Source of the DNA: Morinoia aosen
Taxonomy: Eukaryota; Arthropoda; Malacostraca; Amphipoda; Talitridae
Assembly (NCBI GenBank): GCA_030386875.1
Contig: CM059564.1
Location: forward strand, 70,017,436 to 70,081,435
DNA: 64,000 nucleotides
Direction of reading: 5' to 3'
The notes under the pieces: generated by a model
The model's database searches: none
Told to the model about the DNA's origin: nothing
What the model saw: only the letters and a program-made list of their open reading frames with translations
Shown: positions 48,201 through 57,846 of the stretch, in pieces
How the letters are laid out: each line of letters starts with the position of its first letter
Position numbering within the stretch: position 1 is the stretch's first letter
Translations under genes and position numbers: made by a program

Positions 48201-48743
48201 AAGAGAGCTCGACGGAACGGGCCAAGCAAAGGAGAAGGCTGCCCCGTAGCCCCCGACCCTCCAGGAGACGCCAAGCACCCACCTCCATTCTCCCTTAACC
48301 AGCCTCTCAGTACCGCCTATGCGACAAGCCGACGTCGGAATCCGAAGCATCGGGACGAGCACGACGCACTCGCTGACGCACGAGGAATGCCGGGCAACGT
48401 TGAGAAAGACCAGGAGACAACACCCGGACCCCTCCAGAGGTCCACCACCCGCCAGCGAAGGAAAGTGCGACGTTGGTCGGAGAAGCAGAGAGGACTCCTC
48501 TATGAGTCACGCCCGCGCAGCAGGTGGAAGGCCACCCACACGTCGCTGAAGACAACACCGACGCGTCCCGCGGGGCGAGACGGCTGCGATGAGCACGTAG
48601 TGGGTGGCGCCCCGCCACCGAACCAGCCCTTGACCAGCACTTCCCCCCCCCCCCCCCCCCGAAGGCAGTTATTGGTGGCCAGAGCCACCAAGGGGGGGGA
48701 GTGTCACGTCTTGCAAGACGTGACAAAATTTAAAGAATTTTGA
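45240..48743 (+). CDS. BEL/Pao Gag-protease-like polyprotein, copy 1 (no RT/RH/IN)
   Basis: The frame is open from 45078 inside the LTR, but the first ATG is at 45240, giving 1,167 residues. In order: basic, Ser/Arg/Gln-rich N-terminus (to about residue 260); DUF1759 Gag-like region about 320-445 (PYAGEAHLFHRWFDAI, TLIVEQLKNRFASDD); zinc knuckles about 602-640 (CX2CX3HX4C in CYRCLGPHWAKHC, then CX2CX4HX4H); DUF1758-type retroviral aspartic protease with LDEQS at about 710-714 where D-S/T-G is usual; and a GW block (LGWAVVGKV) near 845. Where BEL elements continue into RT, this protein goes into about 300 residues of Lys/Arg/Pro-rich, probably disordered sequence with nuclear-localisation-like KKKRKR. 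The last 13 codons lie in the next LTR. It should bind RNA and assemble particles, using enzymes supplied in trans. Confidence 0.85.
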   Translation: MTSLGRKSKPRLPQLEEQFHTELAALNNLLNGAVPRDLKTPSEVDQVHAGIRAKAKTVKRIGDQLVLALEGSGATAEATAVRDSLTIARARRKKLMGSMGRRSEELLGSSSRSATKEPSQRKSLRSKRTSSKNQQQGAAHQNKPPKSSLAENRNRHRSNRRGRDQASPSHRRQSHQGSSYYSQSQDSESDHSQGLPSASSRHKDGESERREPPSQGNKQMLVDITEEPSVLLAQIAIERSKLRNRNQTKNDRHFGEQNTERKEDRTGAWVDLAFQHHVIEPAGGTTAVANASPRDTDLAPPMNPSAPAFQPRASTGSPAVVFETKPPVIDGAMRLSMIEDLKKAPSQPYAGEAHLFHRWFDAIKRRMERLAVEPIDAIEILTNHTCGEPRSLIDDTLAATYLDTAALLTLIVEQLKNRFASDDRVADSLLERLAQASDIRGTKGDRTVGLKLRKFSDACIAIHHTMRHNKGLAFLNTDVGLSPIVERLPFFVLDAWRSERTKHRRLFGSLPDFAGFCEFIKTLSDTQCDSFGASNLNWVSNRLDTAAPARPNPRTSRVLYTSSENQTGSCVLHQSAQHATNSCQTVRKMESRKKKDFIREHNLCYRCLGPHWAKHCNEVVKCDDCGASSHSTAAHINWRAAGNSSETTRQERPSREPSDDRAQSELGERLRAVALASRVPTAEEGACSKIVLADVIDESTGRSCRAYVILDEQSTTSFCSPKLLNALRVTTPKSHYELETLTDQSAARYGRRVSGLKIKGVSEDQIFELPPMLECNSIPDRKRAVATYERVARTPEISHLARHFLPLDKNAEVAVLLGTDCGDLLYSHSDKQRRKAPFVHHTALGWAVVGKVNDDVCPEGEHSYTVARIVAEVALKTCGPEACLELFSGKDATTQQHSDETSQPRPPDDRGDPEKTKNTRMEDENQAGAPPATRFINQSATNDEMDAQCDPDSAPPKSKKKRKRELPHLGDPKRKHDAHHAERTSVDKRARRNGPSKGEGCPVAPDPPGDAKHPPPFSLNQPLSTAYATSRRRNPKHRDEHDALADARGMPGNVEKDQETTPGPLQRSTTRQRRKVRRWSEKQRGLLYESRPRSRWKATHTSLKTTPTRPAGRDGCDEHVVGGAPPPNQPLTSTSPPPPPRRQLLVARATKGGECHVLQDVTKFKEF
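48643..48660 (+). repeat. Poly-C run (18 C) inside the polyprotein frame
   Basis: Codes a run of Pro. A length change here would shift the last 27 codons; the second copy (54834-54851) has the same length. Confidence 0.85.
48689..48701 (+). other. Polypurine tract before LTR copy 2
   Basis: AAGGGGGGGGAG directly precedes the LTR start TGTCACG, as expected for the plus-strand primer of a BEL/Pao element. Same at 54880-54892. Confidence 0.75.
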
Positions 48744-51325
48744 TAGTTTGATTCCGGCAACATTCCGCGGATCCGCACTTCGTCCGCAAGAATGACGCCA
48801 ACGTTTTGTTTGTTCGAAGTGCGTGGAAGGAGCAGGTTCCCGGATAATCTTAAGAATACGTCCTTTTAAACGTGAATTCGTGACGGGAGACTATTTTTTG
48901 AACGTGTTACCTTAGTGGCTACGTTTGTCAATCGCCTTAACGTATTTGTGTTTAGATAGCGGTGAACAGCCGGCTTCTGGAGCATTCGAGGATGTTTCCG
49001 GTGGCCGGTGAGCCACCCACATTAAGCTAGACTAGCCTCGTGATGTCGTTAGGCCTGGTGTTTTCTTTCGGTGCAGCCAGTAAGCTGCTGTGTAATGCTG
49101 GAAATTAGTCAGATTATAAGCTGAGCACTGCGATTTTACCTGATGAATTTTTCTATTTCATTTCACTGCTCCAAGTGATTCTGTATTAAAGTTCAAATGT
49201 TTCTTCCTTCTTTTGCTCAGCAACATTGCATAATAGTCAAGCCATGTCAACTATGTCGTCATAGAAAGTAAATACAGCGTTGCAAACAGTGTCATAGGCA
49301 GTAAATGTAATATGGAGAGACTGACATTTCAATGCTCTAGAATTGACACATGATTGTTTGAAGTTTATTGCATTTCATAGATTGACGCAATTTATATTTA
49401 TTTGAGAATACAATTCAACCACTGCTTCACTATTTAAAGATTTGTGTATTAAAAAATACAAACTATGTTGTGGTTCTTCCATGAACTAGACACCAGTTGT
49501 TGATAGTAAAAAGCACACAGCGACACAGCGTGCTAAACTTGTATCGACTTTGGAAACACGAGTTTTTTCTGTCTTTAGTCGTTTCGTGTGATTTACTGCA
49601 TTTTTACATTTGTACCTTTTTGAACCTTGAATCCGTGTTTGTCTAATTGTACATTTACATTCATTTCTTATCTTCAGCGACATATGTCAGATTTTTGTAA
49701 TAAGCTGATGATGGGTAGTTGCCCGAAACGGTCTCAGTATGATGAAATTTCATCAGTGATTCTGCTCTCCTATTCTTATGAAAGTAAAAAATACTTTGTC
49801 AGCTGCCTGGCTCCTCACCCATGAGCTGTACTGGGCAAACTGCGCCAGTCAGCAGGTGGAAGCCTAAAAAGAGAAAAAAAATTCTTAGGAGTAGACTGAG
49901 AATAAGCGCAGAAATTTGAGACCACCAGCTCATATGATTTGTGTTTTCAAGGCGACGCTGACAAACGTGTACTTGCCTCTCTCATTTCTTTTATGATAGA
50001 ATTTATTGATAATGGTTGATTGATAACCTGAGTGACTTGCCCCTACTTTAGAGACCTAATTTTTGCTGTCTCTTTTCCACAGATAGGGTAAAGAAAGCCA
50101 GAATAGGCACTTATTTTGCAGACTAAAATATGCTGTCACAAGTCTAAATTTGAGGGACCTTTCCTCATCGTCTGTAAGTATCTAGAGTACCCTCTTTCAA
50201 CTTGTGATGTTACCTAACCCGTTTTCTTTGCTACATTGTGAAGCATTCATGTGAAAACTATAGATTTGTTGTGCGACTGTCCACCTTTTGTTCAAATAAA
50301 GTGCTTATTAACTAGTGACCGCTGTGTCAAGATTGTTGGATGCGGATGTACATTCGTGGATATATCTTTTTGTGCTTCCTTAAAAAAAGACATTTTTAAA
50401 CATCTGCCGAAGCAAGCAATTCTAACATTATTTCCTGGCGTAAAGTATTGCGAAGTTTTATGTCATGTACATGCAAACTGTCAAAAGTGTTTTCACCTCA
50501 CAATGAAAATGCATCGTCCATTAAATTGTGTTATCTCTTATAATTATTATCATTACATGTATTATCAAATGTAGATTAAGCAAGATTAGGAGTACATTGC
50601 CCTCAATCACTCCTTTCGACTAGTGACACGAGTTCTACAATATTCGCGTCCGTGTATCATAAATGTGTTCTTTCTAATGCGTTTCCTAGCAGTGTGTCCT
50701 TGGCAGGGTGTTCTCGACAATGTGATCCTCGACTAGAGACTTGTTTTCTTCCCTGTCAATGCAGCAGAAACCTTTCCTTGTTTCAGGAACTTCTTTCCTA
50801 GCTCACTACTCCTGTGTGTCTTGTGCATAGATTCCGCGTTCCCTCAACCTCATACCAAACGGTGCCTTCTTTTTTCCTCCCTTGGAACATCTTTGTCGTG
50901 GTTGAGGGAAGCTAAAACTTTCCCATAGAATGATAATAATGGAGTCATGAAATGTTATTATGCTATGTTGTTCCCATGAGTGTGCCTCGTGACCACTCTT
51001 ATTGCCCTTTGGTCACTAGAATATCATACCTAGTTCTAACATTATTTAGCTGTTATCTGTGTTTTGCTCAAGATGTAGGATGCTCCTTTCTCGCCATGCA
51101 GCACCGTATAAATTAATTGTTCATTCGACTATAACCTTAAATCGGGGTTTTTGTCACGTAATTCCTAGCCCGAGTCTGAATCATATTTGTCTGTGCAGAT
51201 ATACGGCTCAACGGGATAAGAAATAAAAAACCTGAAGAGACCTCGTTTCCCTTTGGGCGTCCTATTGAGTTCCGTTCAATGGCGTGCCGAAGCGAAGATC
51301 AATTCCGCTAGCGCACGACATTACA
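48702..51325 (+). repeat. LTR copy 2 (shared middle LTR)
   Basis: Same as copy 1 over 2,624 bp as far as I could compare by eye. It serves as 3' LTR of the first unit and 5' LTR of the second. Confidence 0.9.
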
Positions 51326-51430
51326 GTATATAGACGTCAGCGGAAGGTGCCCTCCCACGAAGAAGCCCTCCAAAGAGGAGGCCCACAGCCGATTCTCAGC
51401 CGCCCGCGGCGAATATCCGAGACCACAGAA

Positions 51431-54400
51431 ATGACCTCTCTCGGAAGAAAGAGCAAGCCTAGACTTCCACAGCTGGAAGAACAATTCCATACGGAGCTAG
51501 CAGCCTTGAACAATCTCCTGAATGGTGCAGTACCACGAGATCTCAAGACGCCCAGCGAGGTGGATCAAGTCCACGCCGGAATCCGGGCGAAGGCTAAGAC
51601 CGTCAAGCGAATTGGAGACCAGCTGGTCCTAGCCCTAGAGAGCTCGGGAGCCACAGCAGAAGCGACAGCAGTTCGAGACTCACTGACAATCGCCAGAGCC
51701 CGCAGGAAGAAGCTGATGGGTTCAATGGGTCGCAGAAGTGAGGAGCTCCTGGGGAGCTCGTCACGGAGTGCGACAAAGGAACCCTCCCAGCGCAAGAGCT
51801 TGAGGTCAAAGAGGACCTCGTCCAAGAACCAGCAGCAAGGCGCTGCCCATCAGAACAAGCCCCCAAAATCATCATTGGCTGAGAACAGGAACAGACACCG
51901 TTCCAACCGTCGGGGCAGAGACCAGGCCAGCCCCAGCCATCGTCGTCAGAGTCACCAAGGTTCGAGCTATTACAGCCAGAGTCAAGACAGTGAGAGCGAT
52001 CATAGCCAGGGCCTTCCCAGCGCCAGCTCTCGTCACAAAGACGGCGAATCCGAGCGCCGCGAGCCCCCTAGCCAAGGCAATAAGCAGATGCTTGTTGACA
52101 TCACTGAAGAGCCATCGGTACTGTTGGCGCAAATCGCCATCGAGAGGTCGAAATTGAGGAACAGGAACCAAACGAAGAATGATCGGCACTTCGGTGAGCA
52201 GAATACTGAGCGCAAAGAGGACCGCACAGGAGCATGGGTCGACCTAGCCTTCCAGCATCACGTCATCGAACCCGCAGGGGGCACAACGGCGGTTGCGAAT
52301 GCTTCGCCTCGTGACACCGATCTCGCACCTCCGATGAATCCCTCCGCACCAGCATTCCAGCCCCGGGCTTCCACCGGCTCACCCGCCGTGGTCTTTGAAA
52401 CGAAGCCACCAGTGATCGACGGAGCTATGAGGCTCTCAATGATCGAAGATCTGAAAAAGGCGCCAAGCCAGCCCTACGCGGGAGAGGCTCACCTGTTCCA
52501 CAGATGGTTCGATGCCATCAAGAGAAGGATGGAGAGGCTCGCCGTGGAGCCCATCGACGCCATCGAGATCCTCACGAACCACACCTGCGGCGAACCAAGA
52601 AGCCTCATCGACGACACCCTGGCAGCTACCTACCTGGACACAGCGGCCCTGCTCACCCTCATCGTCGAACAATTGAAGAATCGCTTCGCCTCTGACGACA
52701 GGGTAGCCGATAGCCTGCTCGAACGCCTCGCGCAGGCGTCAGACATACGGGGAACAAAGGGCGACCGCACGGTCGGTCTCAAGCTGCGGAAGTTCAGCGA
52801 CGCCTGCATAGCGATTCATCACACAATGCGGCACAACAAAGGGCTCGCCTTCCTGAACACCGACGTAGGGCTGTCTCCCATCGTTGAGAGGCTACCCTTC
52901 TTCGTTCTGGACGCCTGGAGAAGCGAACGAACTAAGCACAGAAGATTATTTGGATCGCTACCTGATTTCGCCGGGTTCTGCGAGTTCATCAAAACGCTGT
53001 CAGACACCCAGTGTGATAGTTTTGGGGCATCGAACCTCAATTGGGTGAGTAATCGACTCGACACGGCCGCCCCGGCTCGCCCCAATCCAAGAACCTCGCG
53101 AGTTCTCTACACGTCCTCGGAGAATCAAACCGGCAGCTGCGTTCTCCACCAGAGTGCACAGCACGCGACAAACTCGTGCCAAACGGTAAGAAAGATGGAA
53201 TCTCGGAAGAAGAAGGACTTCATACGCGAGCATAATTTATGTTACCGTTGTCTAGGCCCTCACTGGGCAAAGCACTGCAATGAAGTTGTGAAGTGCGATG
53301 ACTGCGGAGCCAGCAGTCACAGCACAGCCGCCCACATCAACTGGCGAGCAGCTGGAAATTCGAGTGAAACCACTCGTCAGGAGAGACCCAGTCGAGAACC
53401 GAGCGACGACAGAGCTCAGAGCGAACTCGGGGAGAGATTGAGAGCTGTGGCCCTGGCCTCTCGCGTACCCACAGCCGAGGAGGGTGCATGCAGCAAAATT
53501 GTTCTGGCAGACGTTATCGACGAGAGCACGGGTCGGTCGTGCCGCGCATACGTAATCTTAGATGAGCAAAGCACCACGTCCTTCTGCTCTCCCAAGCTGT
53601 TGAACGCCCTCCGCGTGACAACCCCCAAGTCCCACTACGAGCTGGAAACACTGACCGATCAATCCGCCGCTCGATACGGCAGACGCGTGTCAGGGCTGAA
53701 AATAAAGGGAGTGTCCGAAGACCAAATCTTCGAGCTCCCACCGATGTTGGAATGCAACTCCATCCCCGATAGAAAGAGAGCGGTCGCGACCTACGAACGC
53801 GTCGCAAGAACCCCGGAGATATCGCACCTCGCTCGGCATTTCTTGCCCTTGGACAAAAACGCAGAAGTTGCGGTGCTCCTAGGGACGGACTGTGGAGACC
53901 TACTCTACAGCCACTCCGACAAACAACGTCGTAAGGCTCCGTTCGTCCACCACACCGCCTTGGGCTGGGCAGTGGTCGGCAAGGTGAACGACGACGTCTG
54001 CCCCGAAGGAGAGCATTCTTACACGGTCGCAAGAATCGTAGCCGAAGTCGCCCTCAAAACCTGTGGCCCGGAGGCGTGCCTTGAACTGTTTTCAGGAAAA
54101 GACGCTACTACCCAGCAGCACAGCGACGAGACCTCTCAACCGCGGCCCCCCGACGACCGCGGAGACCCTGAAAAGACGAAAAACACGAGGATGGAGGACG
54201 AGAATCAAGCGGGAGCCCCGCCAGCGACGAGATTTATCAACCAGTCAGCAACAAACGATGAAATGGACGCACAGTGCGATCCAGACAGCGCACCACCGAA
54301 GTCCAAGAAGAAACGGAAACGGGAGCTTCCGCACCTTGGCGATCCGAAGAGAAAGCACGACGCGCACCACGCTGAGCGCACCTCCGTTGATAAGAGAGCT

Positions 54401-54934
54401 CGACGGAACGGGCCAAGCAAAGGAGAAGGCTGCCCCGTAGCCCCCGACCCTCCAGGAGACGCCAAGCACCCACCTCCATTCTCCCTTAACCAGCCTCTCA
54501 GTACCGCCTATGCGACAAGCCGACGTCGGAATCCGAAGCATCGGGACGAGCACGACGCACTCGCTGACGCACGAGGAATGCCGGGCAACGTTGAGAAAGA
54601 CCAGGAGACAACACCCGGACCCCTCCAGAGGTCCACCACCCGCCAGCGAAGGAAAGTGCGACGTTGGTCGGAGAAGCAGAGAGGACTCCTCTATGAGTCA
54701 CGCCCGCGCAGCAGGTGGAAGGCCACCCACACGTCGCTGAAGACAACACCGACGCGTCCCGCGGGGCGAGACGGCTGCGATGAGCACGTAGTGGGTGGCG
54801 CCCCGCCACCGAACCAGCCCTTGACCAGCACTTCCCCCCCCCCCCCCCCCCGAAGGCAGTTATTGGTGGCCAGAGCCACCAAGGGGGGGGAGTGTCACGT
54901 CTTGCAAGACGTGACAAAATTTAAAGAATTTTGA
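51431..54934 (+). CDS. BEL/Pao Gag-protease-like polyprotein, copy 2
   Basis: Same frame, start logic and domains as the copy at 45240-48743. One coding difference was seen: GGC (Gly) at 45450 is AGC (Ser) at 51641. The frame is intact and again ends 42 nt inside the following LTR. Two intact, almost identical copies show that the duplication is recent, or that the assembly repeated one unit. Confidence 0.85.
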   Translation: MTSLGRKSKPRLPQLEEQFHTELAALNNLLNGAVPRDLKTPSEVDQVHAGIRAKAKTVKRIGDQLVLALESSGATAEATAVRDSLTIARARRKKLMGSMGRRSEELLGSSSRSATKEPSQRKSLRSKRTSSKNQQQGAAHQNKPPKSSLAENRNRHRSNRRGRDQASPSHRRQSHQGSSYYSQSQDSESDHSQGLPSASSRHKDGESERREPPSQGNKQMLVDITEEPSVLLAQIAIERSKLRNRNQTKNDRHFGEQNTERKEDRTGAWVDLAFQHHVIEPAGGTTAVANASPRDTDLAPPMNPSAPAFQPRASTGSPAVVFETKPPVIDGAMRLSMIEDLKKAPSQPYAGEAHLFHRWFDAIKRRMERLAVEPIDAIEILTNHTCGEPRSLIDDTLAATYLDTAALLTLIVEQLKNRFASDDRVADSLLERLAQASDIRGTKGDRTVGLKLRKFSDACIAIHHTMRHNKGLAFLNTDVGLSPIVERLPFFVLDAWRSERTKHRRLFGSLPDFAGFCEFIKTLSDTQCDSFGASNLNWVSNRLDTAAPARPNPRTSRVLYTSSENQTGSCVLHQSAQHATNSCQTVRKMESRKKKDFIREHNLCYRCLGPHWAKHCNEVVKCDDCGASSHSTAAHINWRAAGNSSETTRQERPSREPSDDRAQSELGERLRAVALASRVPTAEEGACSKIVLADVIDESTGRSCRAYVILDEQSTTSFCSPKLLNALRVTTPKSHYELETLTDQSAARYGRRVSGLKIKGVSEDQIFELPPMLECNSIPDRKRAVATYERVARTPEISHLARHFLPLDKNAEVAVLLGTDCGDLLYSHSDKQRRKAPFVHHTALGWAVVGKVNDDVCPEGEHSYTVARIVAEVALKTCGPEACLELFSGKDATTQQHSDETSQPRPPDDRGDPEKTKNTRMEDENQAGAPPATRFINQSATNDEMDAQCDPDSAPPKSKKKRKRELPHLGDPKRKHDAHHAERTSVDKRARRNGPSKGEGCPVAPDPPGDAKHPPPFSLNQPLSTAYATSRRRNPKHRDEHDALADARGMPGNVEKDQETTPGPLQRSTTRQRRKVRRWSEKQRGLLYESRPRSRWKATHTSLKTTPTRPAGRDGCDEHVVGGAPPPNQPLTSTSPPPPPRRQLLVARATKGGECHVLQDVTKFKEF

Positions 54935-57516
54935 TAGTTTGATTCCGGCAACATTCCGCGGATCCGCACTTCGTCCGCAAGAATGACGCCAACGTTTTGT
55001 TTGTTCGAAGTGCGTGGAAGGAGCAGGTTCCCGGATAATCTTAAGAATACGTCCTTTTAAACGTGAATTCGTGACGGGAGACTATTTTTTGAACGTGTTA
55101 CCTTAGTGGCTACGTTTGTCAATCGCCTTAACGTATTTGTGTTTAGATAGCGGTGAACAGCCGGCTTCTGGAGCATTCGAGGATGTTTCCGGTGGCCGGT
55201 GAGCCACCCACATTAAGCTAGACTAGCCTCGTGATGTCGTTAGGCCTGGTGTTTTCTTTCGGTGCAGCCAGTAAGCTGCTGTGTAATGCTGGAAATTAGT
55301 CAGATTATAAGCTGAGCACTGCGATTTTACCTGATGAATTTTTCTATTTCATTTCACTGCTCCAAGTGATTCTGTATTAAAGTTCAAATGTTTCTTCCTT
55401 CTTTTGCTCAGCAACATTGCATAATAGTCAAGCCATGTCAACTATGTCGTCATAGAAAGTAAATACAGCGTTGCAAACAGTGTCATAGGCAGTAAATGTA
55501 ATATGGAGAGACTGACATTTCAATGCTCTAGAATTGACACATGATTGTTTGAAGTTTATTGCATTTCATAGATTGACGCAATTTATATTTATTTGAGAAT
55601 ACAATTCAACCACTGCTTCACTATTTAAAGATTTGTGTATTAAAAAATACAAACTATGTTGTGGTTCTTCCATGAACTAGACACCAGTTGTTGATAGTAA
55701 AAAGCACACAGCGACACAGCGTGCTAAACTTGTATCGACTTTGGAAACACGAGTTTTTTCTGTCTTTAGTCGTTTCGTGTGATTTACTGCATTTTTACAT
55801 TTGTACCTTTTTGAACCTTGAATCCGTGTTTGTCTAATTGTACATTTACATTCATTTCTTATCTTCAGCGACATATGTCAGATTTTTGTAATAAGCTGAT
55901 GATGGGTAGTTGCCCGAAACGGTCTCAGTATGATGAAATTTCATCAGTGATTCTGCTCTCCTATTCTTATGAAAGTAAAAAATACTTTGTCAGCTGCCTG
56001 GCTCCTCACCCATGAGCTGTACTGGGCAAACTGCGCCAGTCAGCAGGTGGAAGCCTAAAAAGAGAAAAAAAATTCTTAGGAGTAGACTGAGAATAAGCGC
56101 AGAAATTTGAGACCACCAGCTCATATGATTTGTGTTTTCAAGGCGACGCTGACAAACGTGTACTTGCCTCTCTCATTTCTTTTATGATAGAATTTATTGA
56201 TAATGGTTGATTGATAACCTGAGTGACTTGCCCCTACTTTAGAGACCTAATTTTTGCTGTCTCTTTTCCACAGATAGGGTAAAGAAAGCCAGAATAGGCA
56301 CTTATTTTGCAGACTAAAATATGCTGTCACAAGTCTAAATTTGAGGGACCTTTCCTCATCGTCTGTAAGTATCTAGAGTACCCTCTTTCAACTTGTGATG
56401 TTACCTAACCCGTTTTCTTTGCTACATTGTGAAGCATTCATGTGAAAACTATAGATTTGTTGTGCGACTGTCCACCTTTTGTTCAAATAAAGTGCTTATT
56501 AACTAGTGACCGCTGTGTCAAGATTGTTGGATGCGGATGTACATTCGTGGATATATCTTTTTGTGCTTCCTTAAAAAAAGACATTTTTAAACATCTGCCG
56601 AAGCAAGCAATTCTAACATTATTTCCTGGCGTAAAGTATTGCGAAGTTTTATGTCATGTACATGCAAACTGTCAAAAGTGTTTTCACCTCACAATGAAAA
56701 TGCATCGTCCATTAAATTGTGTTATCTCTTATAATTATTATCATTACATGTATTATCAAATGTAGATTAAGCAAGATTAGGAGTACATTGCCCTCAATCA
56801 CTCCTTTCGACTAGTGACACGAGTTCTACAATATTCGCGTCCGTGTATCATAAATGTGTTCTTTCTAATGCGTTTCCTAGCAGTGTGTCCTTGGCAGGGT
56901 GTTCTCGACAATGTGATCCTCGACTAGAGACTTGTTTTCTTCCCTGTCAATGCAGCAGAAACCTTTCCTTGTTTCAGGAACTTCTTTCCTAGCTCACTAC
57001 TCCTGTGTGTCTTGTGCATAGATTCCGCGTTCCCTCAACCTCATACCAAACGGTGCCTTCTTTTTTCCTCCCTTGGAACATCTTTGTCGTGGTTGAGGGA
57101 AGCTAAAACTTTCCCATAGAATGATAATAATGGAGTCATGAAATGTTATTATGCTATGTTGTTCCCATGAGTGTGCCTCGTGACCACTCTTATTGCCCTT
57201 TGGTCACTAGAATATCATACCTAGTTCTAACATTATTTAGCTGTTATCTGTGTTTTGCTCAAGATGTAGGATGCTCCTTTCTCGCCATGCAGCACCGTAT
57301 AAATTAATTGTTCATTCGACTATAACCTTAAATCGGGGTTTTTGTCACGTAATTCCTAGCCCGAGTCTGAATCATATTTGTCTGTGCAGATATACGGCTC
57401 AACGGGATAAGAAATAAAAAACCTGAAGAGACCTCGTTTCCCTTTGGGCGTCCTATTGAGTTCCGTTCAATGGCGTGCCGAAGCGAAGATCAATTCCGCT
57501 AGCGCACGACATTACA
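54893..57516 (+). repeat. LTR copy 3 (3' end of the array)
   Basis: Same sequence as the other two LTRs up to ATTACA at 57516, followed by the GTATG target duplication and unique DNA. Confidence 0.9.
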
Positions 57517-57521
57517 GTATG
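57517..57521 (+). repeat. Right 5-bp target duplication (GTATG)
   Basis: Matches 42506-42510. After LTR copies 1 and 2 the internal region begins GTATA, sharing only four of these bases. Confidence 0.8.
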
Positions 57522-57709
57522 TTTTAAGTTCATACAAGGCCCCCCTTAGCAGTCACATCGGAACTTTCTACCCGCTAATATCTATGTATTATAATTTTCG
57601 GATTTAACGCTGGTGCTTTCATGTCCGCCCTACGTAGATTTTGAAATGAGAATGTCAGGCAGTATTCATCCAATTCTCAAAAATTTAAAGAGAATTCTTT
57701 AGGACAGTG

Positions 57710-57791
57710 ACGTGTAAAACAATATCTAACATTGGCAAAACAATGCAATCAAATAAGTTACGGAGACATAATCTCTACGACCGTAAAAGAC
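57710..57791 (+). repeat. Direct repeat right of the BEL array (partner 42397-42480)
   Basis: Same about 80-bp sequence as on the left flank, with one substitution in ACATAA(C/T)CTCTACG. Without the array the two copies would be about 220 bp apart. Confidence 0.9.
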
Positions 57792-57846
57792 AACAGAGAC
57801 AAGATATGTCTCTGTTGTCAAAGGTGACACTCTGCACAATGTGCAG
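57789..57846. repeat. Two adjacent perfect hairpins
   Basis: GACAACAGAGACA (57789-57801) and its reverse complement (57807-57819) enclose a 5-base loop. Just downstream CTGCAC/GTGCAG (57832-57846) forms a second, 6-bp stem with a 3-base loop. Confidence 0.85.

Larger units (their letters stand above)
42511..57516 (+). mobile_element. BEL/Pao-type retrotransposon array: LTR-internal-LTR-internal-LTR
   Basis: Three LTRs of 2,624 bp (42511-45134, 48702-51325, 54893-57516) alternate with two internal regions of 3,567 bp (45135-48701, 51326-54892), a period of exactly 6,191 bp. The outer ends are flanked by GTATG, indicating one integration followed by tandem duplication, for example by unequal LTR recombination; an assembly artefact is possible. 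The two internal copies differ at 45450 (G) versus 51641 (A), and I saw no other change by eye. The domains of the encoded protein place it in BEL/Pao. RT, RNase H and integrase are absent, so it is non-autonomous. Confidence 0.9.
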
